From Deltaproteobacteria bacterium (GTDB taxonomy: Bacteria > Myxococcota_A > Polyangia > Nannocystales > Nannocystaceae), in contig JADJEE010000002.1 of the NCBI GenBank assembly GCA_016709225.1, forward strand, positions 1,674,001 through 1,738,000: a DNA stretch of 64,000 nt. The letters run 5' to 3'. A model generated the notes under the pieces. The model was not told where the DNA came from, searched no databases, and worked only from the letters and a program-made list of their open reading frames with translations. Shown here piece by piece: positions 1 through 8,782 of this stretch. Positions within the stretch are counted from its first letter, which is position 1. The number at the start of each line of letters is the position of its first letter. The translations under genes were made by a program, and so were the position numbers.

Positions 1-216
1 GCCACCAACTCGAGCACGCGCCGGCGTGTCGACCCACCGCTTCGGGTCGATGCGCCGGCGCCGTCGATCCTGGTTCTCGGTGTGGAGCGCCATGGGTGAG
101 CGCCTGCGACACGCCGTGCGCCTGCGCATCTGAGCGTTCGCGTCGCGCCGAGTTCGGCGGGTGTGTGATTCCAACGCTCTTTGGATGCGGCCCCGTGCTT
201 GCAGCCGAGGCGCGGC

Positions 217-1383
217 ATGTCGACCACCTCCGCGACGACGAACGCCTCGCGATCGACCCGCCGCCCCAGCGACGTCCGCTCGAGCATGGACATCTACCTC
301 GACGCCGCGGGTGCCTATGAGCGCCTGACGCCGGAGCAGGAGCACGCAATGCTGTGCGAGCTCGTGGCGCTGCGACGCGCCCGCTGGCACGCGTTGGTGT
401 GCGAGCCCGAGGCTGCCGCGGTGGTCCAAGCCTTCCTCGCGACCGAGGAGGCTGACGCGCTCGCCCCGACGCAGGTCGTCACCAGCCTGCGGGCTGCCTT
501 CGCGCGATATCCGGGCGCGCTGCCGGCCGCGATGGTCGAGACCCTCGATGGTCTCGACCTCGATACCGCGGTCGCCGATCGCCTGCAGGCGGTCGTGGAG
601 TGCACCGCCGCCCCCGGACCTGCGCGCGAGCAGGTCCGCCGCACCGGCACCGCGATGCGAAGCGCCCGCAACCGCTTCGCATGCCGCAACCTCCGCCTGG
701 TCGTGCGGCTCGCGGCGCGCAATGCCAACGCCCGCATGGCGCTCGCCGACCGCGTGCAGGAGGGGAACCTCGGCCTGCTGATGGCGATCAATCGCTTCGA
801 TCCCGAGCGCGGCTTCCGCTTTTCCACCTACGCGGCGTCGTGGATCCGCTTCGCGATCACCCGAGCGCTCATCAATCGCGGCCGCAGCGTGCGCATCCCG
901 GCCCACCTCCACGCGATCTTCAGCAAGGCCGGTCGCACCGAGCGAGCGCTGCGCACCGAGCTCGGTCGCGAGCCGACCCTCGCCGAGGTGGCCGCCGCCG
1001 CCGGCGTCACCATCGAGAAGATCGTCGACGCGCGCGAAGCCATGGACGCACGCGTGGTGCCGCTCGAGCTCCCCGACGGTGACGAGCGCAGCACGCCGAG
1101 CCTCGAGCTGACCTATCTGCCCAACCAGGACGCAGAGCTCGCGATCGACGCCCGCCGCAACCTCGCCGTGGCGCAGGAGGCGTTCGCATCGCTCGAGCCG
1201 CTGGAACGCGAGATCGTCGAGTCTCGACTCGGGCTCGACGAGGGCGAGGCGCTGACGCTGCAGACGCTCGGACAGCGCCACCACCTCTCGCGTGAGCGCA
1301 TCCGCCAGCTGCAGAACCGGGCCCTCGGCAAGCTCCGCGCCGCGGTCGAGAGCAGCCCGGTGGGTATGACCGCGTTCGCCTGA
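217..1383 (+). CDS. RNA polymerase sigma-70 family factor (RpoD/RpoH-like)
   Basis: A 388-residue sigma factor that would direct core RNA polymerase to a promoter set. Region 2 spans about residues 158-225, with the core-binding stretch NLRLVVRLA and the -10 recognition/melting segment FRFSTYAASWIR. Region 3 follows, and region 4 (about 325-375) ends in a helix-turn-helix with LSRERIRQLQNRAL, the usual -35 contact helix. About 100 poorly conserved residues separate an N-terminal region 1.2-like helix from region 2, as in group 1 and 2 sigmas. I chose the ATG at 217 because GAGG lies 6 nt upstream; TTG at 181 and ATG at 286 are alternatives. It stands alone and converges on the Cys-rich gene. 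It could be a housekeeping paralogue or an alternative group 2 sigma. Confidence 0.9.
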   Translation: MSTTSATTNASRSTRRPSDVRSSMDIYLDAAGAYERLTPEQEHAMLCELVALRRARWHALVCEPEAAAVVQAFLATEEADALAPTQVVTSLRAAFARYPGALPAAMVETLDGLDLDTAVADRLQAVVECTAAPGPAREQVRRTGTAMRSARNRFACRNLRLVVRLAARNANARMALADRVQEGNLGLLMAINRFDPERGFRFSTYAASWIRFAITRALINRGRSVRIPAHLHAIFSKAGRTERALRTELGREPTLAEVAAAAGVTIEKIVDAREAMDARVVPLELPDGDERSTPSLELTYLPNQDAELAIDARRNLAVAQEAFASLEPLEREIVESRLGLDEGEALTLQTLGQRHHLSRERIRQLQNRALGKLRAAVESSPVGMTAFA

Positions 1384-1395
1384 CATTCGCTACGA

Positions 1396-1425
1396 CGCCC
1401 GCGCGACCGAACGGTCGCGCGGGCG
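1396..1425. terminator. Perfect 13-bp hairpin between convergent genes
   Basis: A perfect 13-bp GC-rich inverted repeat (1396-1408 and 1413-1425) with the 4-nt loop GAAC lies between the ends of the sigma gene and the convergent Cys-rich gene. There is no T-run on either side. It would act as a bidirectional terminator or mRNA 3' end stabiliser; that function is inferred from position and structure. Confidence 0.6.
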
Positions 1426-1449
1426 CATCGGAGCAGCACGCGAGAACTT

Positions 1450-2331
1450 CTAGCTGCGACGACGACGGCGGACCGCGCCGAACAGCAGCAAGCCACTGAA
1501 CGCGAGCCAGCCCGCGGTACGGGCGTGCCCGTCGGGCTCGACCGCACACGACACGGTGCCACCGGCCTCTCCGGTGCAGACGCCGTTGCTGCACATGCCC
1601 TCGGCGTAGCCTTCGACGTCGATGTCGTACGCCGCCTCCAACGCAGCGACGCACTCCTCGAGGTTGTTGCCGTAGTCGACGTAGCTTCCGTCGCAGAACA
1701 GCGCGCCCTCGGGCTTGCTGCACGCGACCTCGCAGCCGCCCTTCAGCTCGGCCTCGCAGTCGACGAAGCCGCCGGCCTGGCACTCGATCTGGCAGTCGAG
1801 GTTGGCCTCGGCCTCGCAGCGGCCCTCGCAGCTGGCCTCGCACTTGCCCTCGCACGTCGCCGACGGCGGAGTGCCCTCGCAGTGGGCGTCACACGAGGCC
1901 GCGCAGGTGCCACGACACGAGGCCGCGCACTCCGAGTCGCCGGTCGAGCAGCGGCCGCTGCACTCCCCCTCGCAGTCGGCCTCGCAGCTGGCCCGACAGT
2001 CGAACGAGCCCGGGTCGACCTCGCACTGGCCGCTGCAATCGGCCTCGCAGCCCACGCGGCAATCAGCGGAGATCTCGGCGTTGCACTGGCCCTCGCACTG
2101 CGCGTAGAGCTGGCCGGCGCATGCAGCCTCGAGCATCACGGGCTCGCACATGGCGACGCAGCCACCGCCGGTCACCAGCTCGCAGTGGGCCTCGGCGGAG
2201 ACATCGATGTTGCCGCACGCGTCCAGGCCGGCATGGGCGGTGGACGGCGTGAGCAGGGCCAGCGCGCAGGCGCCGGACAGCAACAAGCCAGTGGGAAGGA
2301 GCTTGGCCGTGAGATTCGCGGACAGATTCAT
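1450..2331 (-). CDS. Cys-rich repeat surface protein with MYXO-CTERM-like tail
   Basis: A 293-residue exported protein. A signal peptide (about residues 1-34, ending in the AHA region) is followed by a Cys-rich middle in which CxxxC spacings such as CEADC, CEGEC, CRASC and CEGRC recur almost without a break from about residue 45 to 205. Most of the cysteines are probably paired in disulfides outside the cytoplasm. The C-terminus has a hydrophobic helix (WLAFSGLLLFGAV) and then RRRRRS, resembling the myxobacterial MYXO-CTERM sorting tail, which suggests surface anchoring. Similar CxxxC-repeat proteins occur in myxobacteria without known function. It converges on the sigma gene, and nothing nearby indicates a partner. 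Confidence 0.75.
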   Translation of the reverse strand: MNLSANLTAKLLPTGLLLSGACALALLTPSTAHAGLDACGNIDVSAEAHCELVTGGGCVAMCEPVMLEAACAGQLYAQCEGQCNAEISADCRVGCEADCSGQCEVDPGSFDCRASCEADCEGECSGRCSTGDSECAASCRGTCAASCDAHCEGTPPSATCEGKCEASCEGRCEAEANLDCQIECQAGGFVDCEAELKGGCEVACSKPEGALFCDGSYVDYGNNLEECVAALEAAYDIDVEGYAEGMCSNGVCTGEAGGTVSCAVEPDGHARTAGWLAFSGLLLFGAVRRRRRS

Positions 2332-2605
2332 GGATGATTCGCCTCTCGATCGGCGAGCCGTGCAAGCGCTGCGCCCGCGGCCCGACGATCGTCATGCCGA
2401 CACCGCGTCATCGCCTTCACGACGCTTCCATCCACGCCGCCAACGTGCGCACAGGCTCGTCGTGACGGCACGCCACGAGCGATCTACGCCACGCGCGCGA
2501 CCGTCATCGTCGTCGAGGCGAGCCGCTTGCAGGTCGAGCACTGCGTGCCACCTTGTGGCCACCGATGCGCCGTTGCAGTGCGCTCGCGAAGAAAAGGATC
2601 GAACC

Positions 2606-3217
2606 ATGATCAACGGCAAGACCATCATCACCGCCTCCATCCTCGCCCTCGCCGTCGGCTGCCAGAACGCCGGCGAGAAGCAGGTCGACGAGCGCAAGGA
2701 AGCCGGCAAAGAGATCGCCGATGCGACCAAGAGCGCCAACAAGGACATCGCCGACGCCAAGCAAGACCTCGCGAAGGCGCAAGAGAAGTACGGCGAGAAG
2801 GTCGCGGACGCACAGGGGAAGATCGCCGACGAGGTGAAGGAGGCCGGCAAGGAGATCGGCGACGCCGACAAGGCCGCCGCGAAGGAGCTCAACGACGCCC
2901 GCTACGAGCGCTTCGACATCGTCGAGAACGAGGGCGAGCCCGCGTTTGCGACCCGAGCCGACGCTGCGCTCGCCCGCCTCGACGCGGACCTCGCAACCGC
3001 CACCGCCAAGGCCAGCAAGGCCACCGACGAGAAGCTGAACAAGGCCCTCGCCGACGCCAAGAACTCGCTGGCGGAGGCCAAGAAGGACCTCGCCGAGCTG
3101 CGCGGCAAGACCGGCAAGGTGCTCGACGACGGCCGCATCGGCGTTGGCGTCGCCATCAACGATGCGCAGCGCGCCCTGACCGACGCGTTCACGCAGATCG
3201 CCACCCTCAAGATGTGA
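2606..3217 (+). CDS. Coiled-coil lipoprotein, Lys/Ala/Asp-rich
   Basis: A 203-residue protein with a short signal peptide and a plausible lipobox (LAVGC, Cys at about residue 19), followed by a long Lys/Asp/Ala/Glu-rich helical region. Heptad-like repeats with KEAGKEI, ADAK and AKQDL motifs predict an extended coiled coil. The ATG at 2606 is preceded by AAAAGGA, a good ribosome binding site; longer readings upstream lack signal features. The likely location is the periplasm, anchored to a membrane. It resembles stress-related apolipoprotein-like or YtxH-like helical proteins in composition only, and no specific function can be assigned. Confidence 0.75.
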   Translation: MINGKTIITASILALAVGCQNAGEKQVDERKEAGKEIADATKSANKDIADAKQDLAKAQEKYGEKVADAQGKIADEVKEAGKEIGDADKAAAKELNDARYERFDIVENEGEPAFATRADAALARLDADLATATAKASKATDEKLNKALADAKNSLAEAKKDLAELRGKTGKVLDDGRIGVGVAINDAQRALTDAFTQIATLKM

Positions 3218-3243
3218 GCCCGCGGCCCCGGCCCGCGAACCGG

Positions 3244-3279
3244 CGCCCCGTCGTGGCCGCGAGGTCGACGACGGGGGCG
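3244..3279. terminator. Imperfect hairpin between convergent genes
   Basis: An 11-bp inverted repeat with one bulged base (3244-3254 and 3268-3279) lies in the 87-bp gap between the end of the coiled-coil lipoprotein gene and the end of the convergent CAP-domain gene. No T-run is present. A terminator role is inferred from placement. Confidence 0.4.
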
Positions 3280-3304
3280 TCCGCGCGTGGGGCCTCGAGG
3301 CTCG

Positions 3305-4405
3305 TCAACCGCAGTCGACCACGTCGACGTCGTACTCGATCGGCGTGCCGACGTTGGCGACGCTGACGTGGTAGCTCGCCCCGGCGGTCAGCTGCCAGCC
3401 GATCGGGATCATCGAGATCGCCGAGCTGCTGCCATAGCCCGAGCCGAGCGCGTGCACCGTGACCGGCCGGTCCTCGCCGTCCTGCGTGATGGTCACCTGC
3501 GCGCCGCCGAGCTCGATGCTGTCGCTCTGGATCGACCATCCGGTCTCGTCGAGCGAGGTCCACCCCAGCGTCGAGGCCTCGAACGGATACGGCCCCGGCG
3601 AGGGATAGGCGGTCCACGCTGCGCCGGCGTTGCCGCTGCCGCCGAGCGTCCACAGGCACGAGTAGCCGTCGGTCGAGCCGATGCCGGTGGGGCCGATGCT
3701 GTTCGAGAGGATCCAGCGACGATGCCCCAACGTGTCGGGGTTGCCGGGATCGACCATGTAGAGATCGATGCTCGCGACCGCGGGCGTGGTGGCGATGTTG
3801 CTGTTGCCCGCCGCCATCGCACCGTCGCCGGAATAGCAGGTCCAGCTCGTCGGCGGCGTGTGTGAGAGGTCGTCGTTGGCATCCATCATCAACGCGCACG
3901 CCTGGCCCAGCTGATTGCGGTTCTCGTCCAGCGTGATGGCCGGGAGACCGGCGAGCCAGCGGTAGAGGTTGAGCACGCGCAGCGCGTTGACGCGGCCCTG
4001 GTCGGCGATGTCACCGGGTGTGCACGCGCCGACGCTGCCGCTCCACGCCCCCTCGGACATGTCCGCGCGATCGGCCGACCAGCGCTCGCACACCTGCGAC
4101 GCGGCGTCGCCACCGGTCGACTCGGAGCCCGCGCTCGCATCGGTCGCGGACTCGGACGCACTCGCGCCCGTGGTATCGGCCGCGCTCGTCGACGATGCGG
4201 TGGTGCCCGCCGTGCTACCCGCGGTGGTGCCGGCGGAGCTCGAGGCGCCGGTCGACGAGTTGGAACCGCTGGCTGCGGTGGCATCGCCTGCATCGCCGCT
4301 GCCGCCAGTGCTGCCATCGGTGTCGATCGCACCGGTGTCGATGCCTTGGTAGCAACCCGTGGCCAGGCAGAAGAACCCGACGCGCAACCGTGATGCTCGG
4401 CCCAT
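3305..4405 (-). CDS. CAP/SCP-domain lipoprotein
   Basis: A 366-residue lipoprotein. The start at 4405 gives a short signal peptide with lipobox LATGC (Cys about residue 19). It is followed by about 90 residues rich in Ser, Thr, Gly and Ala, a typical surface linker in this genome. The remainder carries a CAP (SCP/PR-1) fold signature: LRVLNLYRWLAGLP with downstream LSHTPP and LGHRRWILSN, matching the helix and His-bearing motifs of bacterial CAP proteins. The function of bacterial CAP domains is largely unknown (lipid binding or proteolysis have been proposed). It starts 122 bp downstream of the kinase gene on the same strand and may be co-transcribed with it. Confidence 0.8.
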   Translation of the reverse strand: MGRASRLRVGFFCLATGCYQGIDTGAIDTDGSTGGSGDAGDATAASGSNSSTGASSSAGTTAGSTAGTTASSTSAADTTGASASESATDASAGSESTGGDAASQVCERWSADRADMSEGAWSGSVGACTPGDIADQGRVNALRVLNLYRWLAGLPAITLDENRNQLGQACALMMDANDDLSHTPPTSWTCYSGDGAMAAGNSNIATTPAVASIDLYMVDPGNPDTLGHRRWILSNSIGPTGIGSTDGYSCLWTLGGSGNAGAAWTAYPSPGPYPFEASTLGWTSLDETGWSIQSDSIELGGAQVTITQDGEDRPVTVHALGSGYGSSSAISMIPIGWQLTAGASYHVSVANVGTPIEYDVDVVDCG

Positions 4406-4527
4406 GGCACCACCATACGGCGCAGCGCGGACCGACCACAAGCCGCGATCGCGACGGCATCGACGCCACTGCGCTCTTGCCTGCGATGGCGGGGCCGACC
4501 TTTGCGCCGCGAGCGTGAGCAGGACGG

Positions 4528-7338
4528 TCATTTCGTCGGCGGCCCGACGTCGCAGTACCCGGACGTGGGGGACAGGACCCTCAGCGTGCGATCGAGCATC
4601 CGCACCGTGGGATGCAGCGGATGGGACTCCGCGACCAGCTGCGGCCGTCGCAGCTCCAGCGCCACCCGCAACGACGGCTCGACGCAGCCCAGCACCGCCG
4701 CGTGGGCCATCGCTCGCATGACGCGCTCCTCGTCGTCGGCGTCGAGTCGCGAATCCAACCACGCCAGCCACGTCGCGGTCGCCACCGCGTCGCGCCGGAA
4801 GGCCGCGACCATCACCGCCTGGGCTCGACAGAACGTCGCGTAGGCGCTGGGCTCGACGGTGCGACAGAAGCTGTCGAGCTCACGCTGCGCTTCGGCATCG
4901 TCGCCGCGCGCGAGCAGCAGCGCCACACGCTGCATGTGGATGCTGCTCGCAAGGGGTGCGTCCGACTCCAGCTCCATCAGCGCTGTGTTCGAGGCCGCGA
5001 GCGCGGCCGCGTCGTCGCCGGTGTTGACGGCGATCGCCGCCTGGGCGCCGATGCGCATCCACGGCGCGATGCCTTCGATCTCGATGGTTTGCTCGTAGGT
5101 CGCGCGCGCGCCCACGAGATCGCCGACCGAGGCCTTCACGACCGCGAGGTTCAGCAGCTGATCACCCGCGGTTGCGCGGCGCAGCATGCCGGCCTCGCCG
5201 TATCGCGCGATGGCGTCGTCCAGCCGCGCGATCGCCTCGTGACGCCGACCGCTCTGCAAGGAGACCGCCGCGAGGTGGGTCACCGCCACGATGGACCGGG
5301 GATGGGCGCGTCCGAACTCGAGGTCGTACGCGGCGACCATCTCCTGCGAGAGCGCCTCGGCCTCGGCGTAGCGTCCGAGCTCGATGTAGCAGCCGGCCCG
5401 GTTCAGTCGCGCGGCGAGGATTTCGCGTCGGTAGCCGCGACCGGCGTCGGCTTCGGCGTCGGCTTCGGCGTAGAGTGCCTCGGCGGCGAGGCACTGCTCC
5501 AGTGCCTCGGCGGCCGCGCCCGCCTGTCGCAGCACCACGCAGTAGTTGTTCGCGAGCACGGCGCGTTCGCTCACCGCCGCGCCGCTGCGCGCGTGCATGG
5601 CGGCCGCCAGGCGGAACCACCGCGCGGCCTCGTCGCGGCGCGGCGCCGCGAGATCCTGCAGGAACAGCAGGCGGCGCGAGACCGCGGTCGCCGCGAGCCC
5701 GAGGTCGTCGTACTCGATCGCGAGCGAGATCACATCGTCGAGCTCGTCCTGGGCCTCGGCCCAGCGATCGAACGAGCGCAGCGCATTGGCGTGGCCGAGC
5801 GCGACCTCGGCCACCAGCGGGCGGAAGCCCAGTGCCCGCGCTTCTTCGCGGAGCGCGTCGTAGGGGCCGAGATCGGCGGCTCGGCCGGCGGCGACGCGAT
5901 CGAGTTCGATCGCGTCGAGCCGCGCCCGCAGCTCCACGACCCCAGCGGCGAGCTCTGGATCGGTGGGGGCGAAGGTCCAGCGACGCAGGTCCTGCTGCCG
6001 ACACTCTTCGACGCTGGGCAGCGCGACCACGAGGTTGTCGACGGTGGTCGACGCGATCTCCCGCGAGGCCACGAACTCGGCCATGCCTCGACCGGCGGCG
6101 AGCCGGTTGTCGAGGCACAGTCCGCGCGCGCGCGCGCGCGCGGGCTCGTCGGTCGTCATCGCGGCGCAGGCCTCGTCGTGGGCGAGCGCCCACGCACCGA
6201 GGTAGGCATCCACCGCCCGGGTCAACGTCGCTCGACGCGACGACAGCCACGAGCTCGACGCGCCCGGTGCCACCACGCGGACCGCCGCACGTGCATCGTC
6301 ACCCCAGAACCCGGCGACGATGGCCTCGCCCGCCTCGCACGCGACACCCGGCGCGGGCGATCGCGTCGCGCCCCAGATGCCCGCGGCCGCGAGCCCCAGC
6401 CCGGCGGCGACCCACACCCGGCGCGTCCACGTCGATCGGCCGGCGGCCCGCAGCGCCTGCACCAACGCCATCATCGACGGGTAGCGCCGCTCGGGCTCCC
6501 GCGCGAGCCCTCGCAGGATCACGGGCCGTAGCCGCGGGGGCAAGCGCGCGGCAGCGGTCGGATCGACCACCGCGCGCGAGACGTTGGCGGCCAACATCGC
6601 CAGCGAGTTGCCTGCGAACGGCCGCGCCCCGGCCAGCGCCTCGAACAAGCTGACACAGAAGGCGAACTGATCGCTGCGACCGTCGATCACGGCGCCCGCG
6701 AACTGCTCGGGCGCCATGTAGGCCGGCGTTCCCGCCACCGCGAAGCCGGCGGTGTCGTCGGCCCGCGCGTCGGCCCCCGGCTGCGGCATCGCGAGCCCGA
6801 AGTCGACCACGACGGCCCGCTCGCCCGGCGCCACCAGGACATTCGCGGGCTTGAAGTCGCGATGGACCACACCGGCTTCGTGCGCGGCCTCGAGGCCGGC
6901 GGCGGCGTCGAGATGGATCGCGAGGATCTCCGCCGGCGTGCGCGGCCGCAGCGACAGCCATCGCGCGAGCGTCGGGCCGGCGACGTACTCCATCGCGACG
7001 TAGAGACGGTCGTGCCAAACACCCACGTCGTAGACCGCGGCGACGTTGCGATGGTGGATCTTCGCCATCGCCTGCGCCTCGGTGAGCAGCAGCTGACGGC
7101 GGGTCTCGTCGGCGTCGAGTGGCTTCGCCAGCAGCTTGAGCGCGACGCGGCGATCGAGGTCTGCGTCGTAGGCCCCGAGCACGGTCCCGTTGGCACCTCG
7201 GCCCAGCGGGTCGAGCACGAGGTAGCGTCCGATCACCGCGCCGCGCCCGGGCACGGGCTCCGCCGCCGCGGCACCGGGCGTCGTGCCCATGCTCTGGGTG
7301 CCCATCAGCGTGGGATCGGCGGAATCGAGATCGTCCAT
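4528..7338 (-). CDS. Transmembrane Ser/Thr protein kinase with TPR-like sensor
   Basis: A 936-residue PknB-type kinase. The catalytic domain covers about residues 40-295: glycine loop GRGANG, Lys in ALKLL, catalytic loop HRDFKPANV near 158, DFG in VVVDFGLAM and the APEQ motif. A single membrane helix (VWVAAGLGLAAAGIWGAT, about 305-325) precedes about 600 mostly helical residues with repeated TPR-like pairs, probably extracytoplasmic and used for sensing or scaffolding. The Phe in HRDFKP replaces the common Leu and recurs in the kinase at 55033, so the two are probably paralogues. The ATG at 7338 lies just before the glycine-rich lead-in. It is divergent from the FIST gene. A (CG)10 tract lies inside the coding region at 6123-6142. 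Confidence 0.9.
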   Translation of the reverse strand: MDDLDSADPTLMGTQSMGTTPGAAAAEPVPGRGAVIGRYLVLDPLGRGANGTVLGAYDADLDRRVALKLLAKPLDADETRRQLLLTEAQAMAKIHHRNVAAVYDVGVWHDRLYVAMEYVAGPTLARWLSLRPRTPAEILAIHLDAAAGLEAAHEAGVVHRDFKPANVLVAPGERAVVVDFGLAMPQPGADARADDTAGFAVAGTPAYMAPEQFAGAVIDGRSDQFAFCVSLFEALAGARPFAGNSLAMLAANVSRAVVDPTAAARLPPRLRPVILRGLAREPERRYPSMMALVQALRAAGRSTWTRRVWVAAGLGLAAAGIWGATRSPAPGVACEAGEAIVAGFWGDDARAAVRVVAPGASSSWLSSRRATLTRAVDAYLGAWALAHDEACAAMTTDEPARARARGLCLDNRLAAGRGMAEFVASREIASTTVDNLVVALPSVEECRQQDLRRWTFAPTDPELAAGVVELRARLDAIELDRVAAGRAADLGPYDALREEARALGFRPLVAEVALGHANALRSFDRWAEAQDELDDVISLAIEYDDLGLAATAVSRRLLFLQDLAAPRRDEAARWFRLAAAMHARSGAAVSERAVLANNYCVVLRQAGAAAEALEQCLAAEALYAEADAEADAGRGYRREILAARLNRAGCYIELGRYAEAEALSQEMVAAYDLEFGRAHPRSIVAVTHLAAVSLQSGRRHEAIARLDDAIARYGEAGMLRRATAGDQLLNLAVVKASVGDLVGARATYEQTIEIEGIAPWMRIGAQAAIAVNTGDDAAALAASNTALMELESDAPLASSIHMQRVALLLARGDDAEAQRELDSFCRTVEPSAYATFCRAQAVMVAAFRRDAVATATWLAWLDSRLDADDEERVMRAMAHAAVLGCVEPSLRVALELRRPQLVAESHPLHPTVRMLDRTLRVLSPTSGYCDVGPPTK
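6123..6142. repeat. (CG)10 dinucleotide tract inside the kinase gene
   Basis: Ten uninterrupted CG dinucleotides encode alternating Arg-Ala in the extracytoplasmic part of the kinase. Such a tract can slip during replication, with a frameshift after loss or gain of one unit, and can adopt Z-form DNA. No effect is demonstrated here. Confidence 0.8.
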
Positions 7339-7566
7339 CGGCGAGCGCACGGAGCGAAACGTGGGCACATCATACGGCCATCGTCGCGGTCGAGATGGAG
7401 GGCGGCGACTGGCGCCTGGCCGAGCTGCAGGCGGGCAGCGCGTTCGTGGTCGACCAGGGCGACTGCGACCATGTGGGTAACCGCGACGTGGCCCACTTGA
7501 CCACGCCGGGCGCGGGCGTGGCTCGACCTGCGGGGGCCTTGGCGCCATACTGCCCGCGAGAACGCG

Positions 7567-8760
7567 ATGCAGTGGTGCTCTGAGGTCTCGATCGCGCCGA
7601 GCTTCGTCGATGCGTTGGCGGAGGCGGCCACCGGCGTCCGGCGCAAGCTCGGTGTGGTCGCACCCGACGTCGTGTTCGCGTTCGCGTCGCCCCACCACCG
7701 TGAGCACTTCGACGTGTTGGCCGAGACGATCGCCGACGCCTGCGGTGCGCCGGTCGTGTTCGGTTGCTCCGGCGGCGGCGTGATCGGTGGCGAGCGCGAG
7801 GTCGAGCGCAAGCCGGCGCTGTCGTTGGTCGCGGCCATCCTCCCCGGCGTGCAGCTGCGAGCGGTGCACTGCAGCCCGGAGGAGCTCGGCGACCGCGACG
7901 GTGCGCGCGACGACTGGCATGCACGCCTCGGCATGGGCCCCGACGACGTCGAGGCGCTCATCACGATGCTCGATCCGTTCAGCTGCGAACCGGCGCCGCT
8001 GCTGCGCCAGCTCGACCTCGCGCTGCCGACGTCCGCCATCGTCGGCGGCGTCGCATCGGGCGGACAGAACGCCGGTGAGGTGGCCTTGTTCGCCGACGGG
8101 CTGTGCCACCGAAGCGGGATGATCGCGCTGGCGATGGGCGGCAACCTGCGCGTCGACACCCTGCTGGCGCAGGGTTGTCGGCCGATCGGGGAGCCGATGT
8201 TCGTCACCCGCGCCGAGGCCGGCATGGCCTACGAGCTCGATGGACGGGTATCGGCGAAGGTGCTGCAGGAGCTGTACGAGCGCAGCTCGCCGCCGGACCG
8301 CCAGCGCATGCGCAGCGCGCTGTTCCTCGGCGTGGTGATGGAGGCCGGACACGAGCGCTACCGCACCGGCGATTTCCTCGTGCGCAACATCGTGGGTCTC
8401 GACGCCCGCACCGGCGGCCTCGCCGTGACGTCGGCGCTGCTTCGCGGCATGGTGGTGCAGTTCCACGTCCGCGACGCCGAGACCTCGGCCAACGACCTCG
8501 CGCGGCAGCTGACCGCCGCGCGCGGCGAGGGCGTGCGGCCCAACGGCGCGCTCATGTTCAGCTGCCTCGGTCGCGGCCAAGGTCTCTACGGCCGCCCCGA
8601 CTTCGACCTCGAGGCCATCCGCGACACCTTCGGCGAGCTCCCGATCGGCGGGTTCTTCGGCAACGGCGAGATCGGCCCGCTCGGGCACCACCGCGGACGG
8701 ACGTTCATGCACGGCTACACCACCGCGCTCGCGATGTTCTCGCGCCGTCACGTCGACTGA
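7567..8760 (+). CDS. FIST domain sensory protein (FIST_N + FIST_C)
   Basis: A 397-residue soluble protein without a signal peptide. The N-terminal half (about residues 20-220) has the FIST_N pattern, with FGCSGGGVI and later IVGGVASGG. The C-terminal half has the FIST_C pattern, ending in IGGFFGNGEIGPLG, a very typical FIST signature, then HGYTTALAMF. FIST domains are thought to bind small ligands such as amino acids and are usually linked to signalling proteins. Here the protein is stand-alone, and its nearest signalling neighbour is the divergent kinase 228 bp away. The ATG at 7567 gives full domain coverage. Confidence 0.88.
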   Translation: MQWCSEVSIAPSFVDALAEAATGVRRKLGVVAPDVVFAFASPHHREHFDVLAETIADACGAPVVFGCSGGGVIGGEREVERKPALSLVAAILPGVQLRAVHCSPEELGDRDGARDDWHARLGMGPDDVEALITMLDPFSCEPAPLLRQLDLALPTSAIVGGVASGGQNAGEVALFADGLCHRSGMIALAMGGNLRVDTLLAQGCRPIGEPMFVTRAEAGMAYELDGRVSAKVLQELYERSSPPDRQRMRSALFLGVVMEAGHERYRTGDFLVRNIVGLDARTGGLAVTSALLRGMVVQFHVRDAETSANDLARQLTAARGEGVRPNGALMFSCLGRGQGLYGRPDFDLEAIRDTFGELPIGGFFGNGEIGPLGHHRGRTFMHGYTTALAMFSRRHVD

Positions 8761-8782
8761 CGGCGCATGTGAGCGTCGCGGA

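Noticed and set aside
1..180. Possible end of a gene before the first sigma factor
   Set aside because: Short frames only, with no recognisable C-terminus or motif, so no feature is called.
1525..2337. Plus-strand frame opposite the Cys-rich gene
   Set aside because: Ala/Leu/Gly-rich shadow of the repeated Cys codons.
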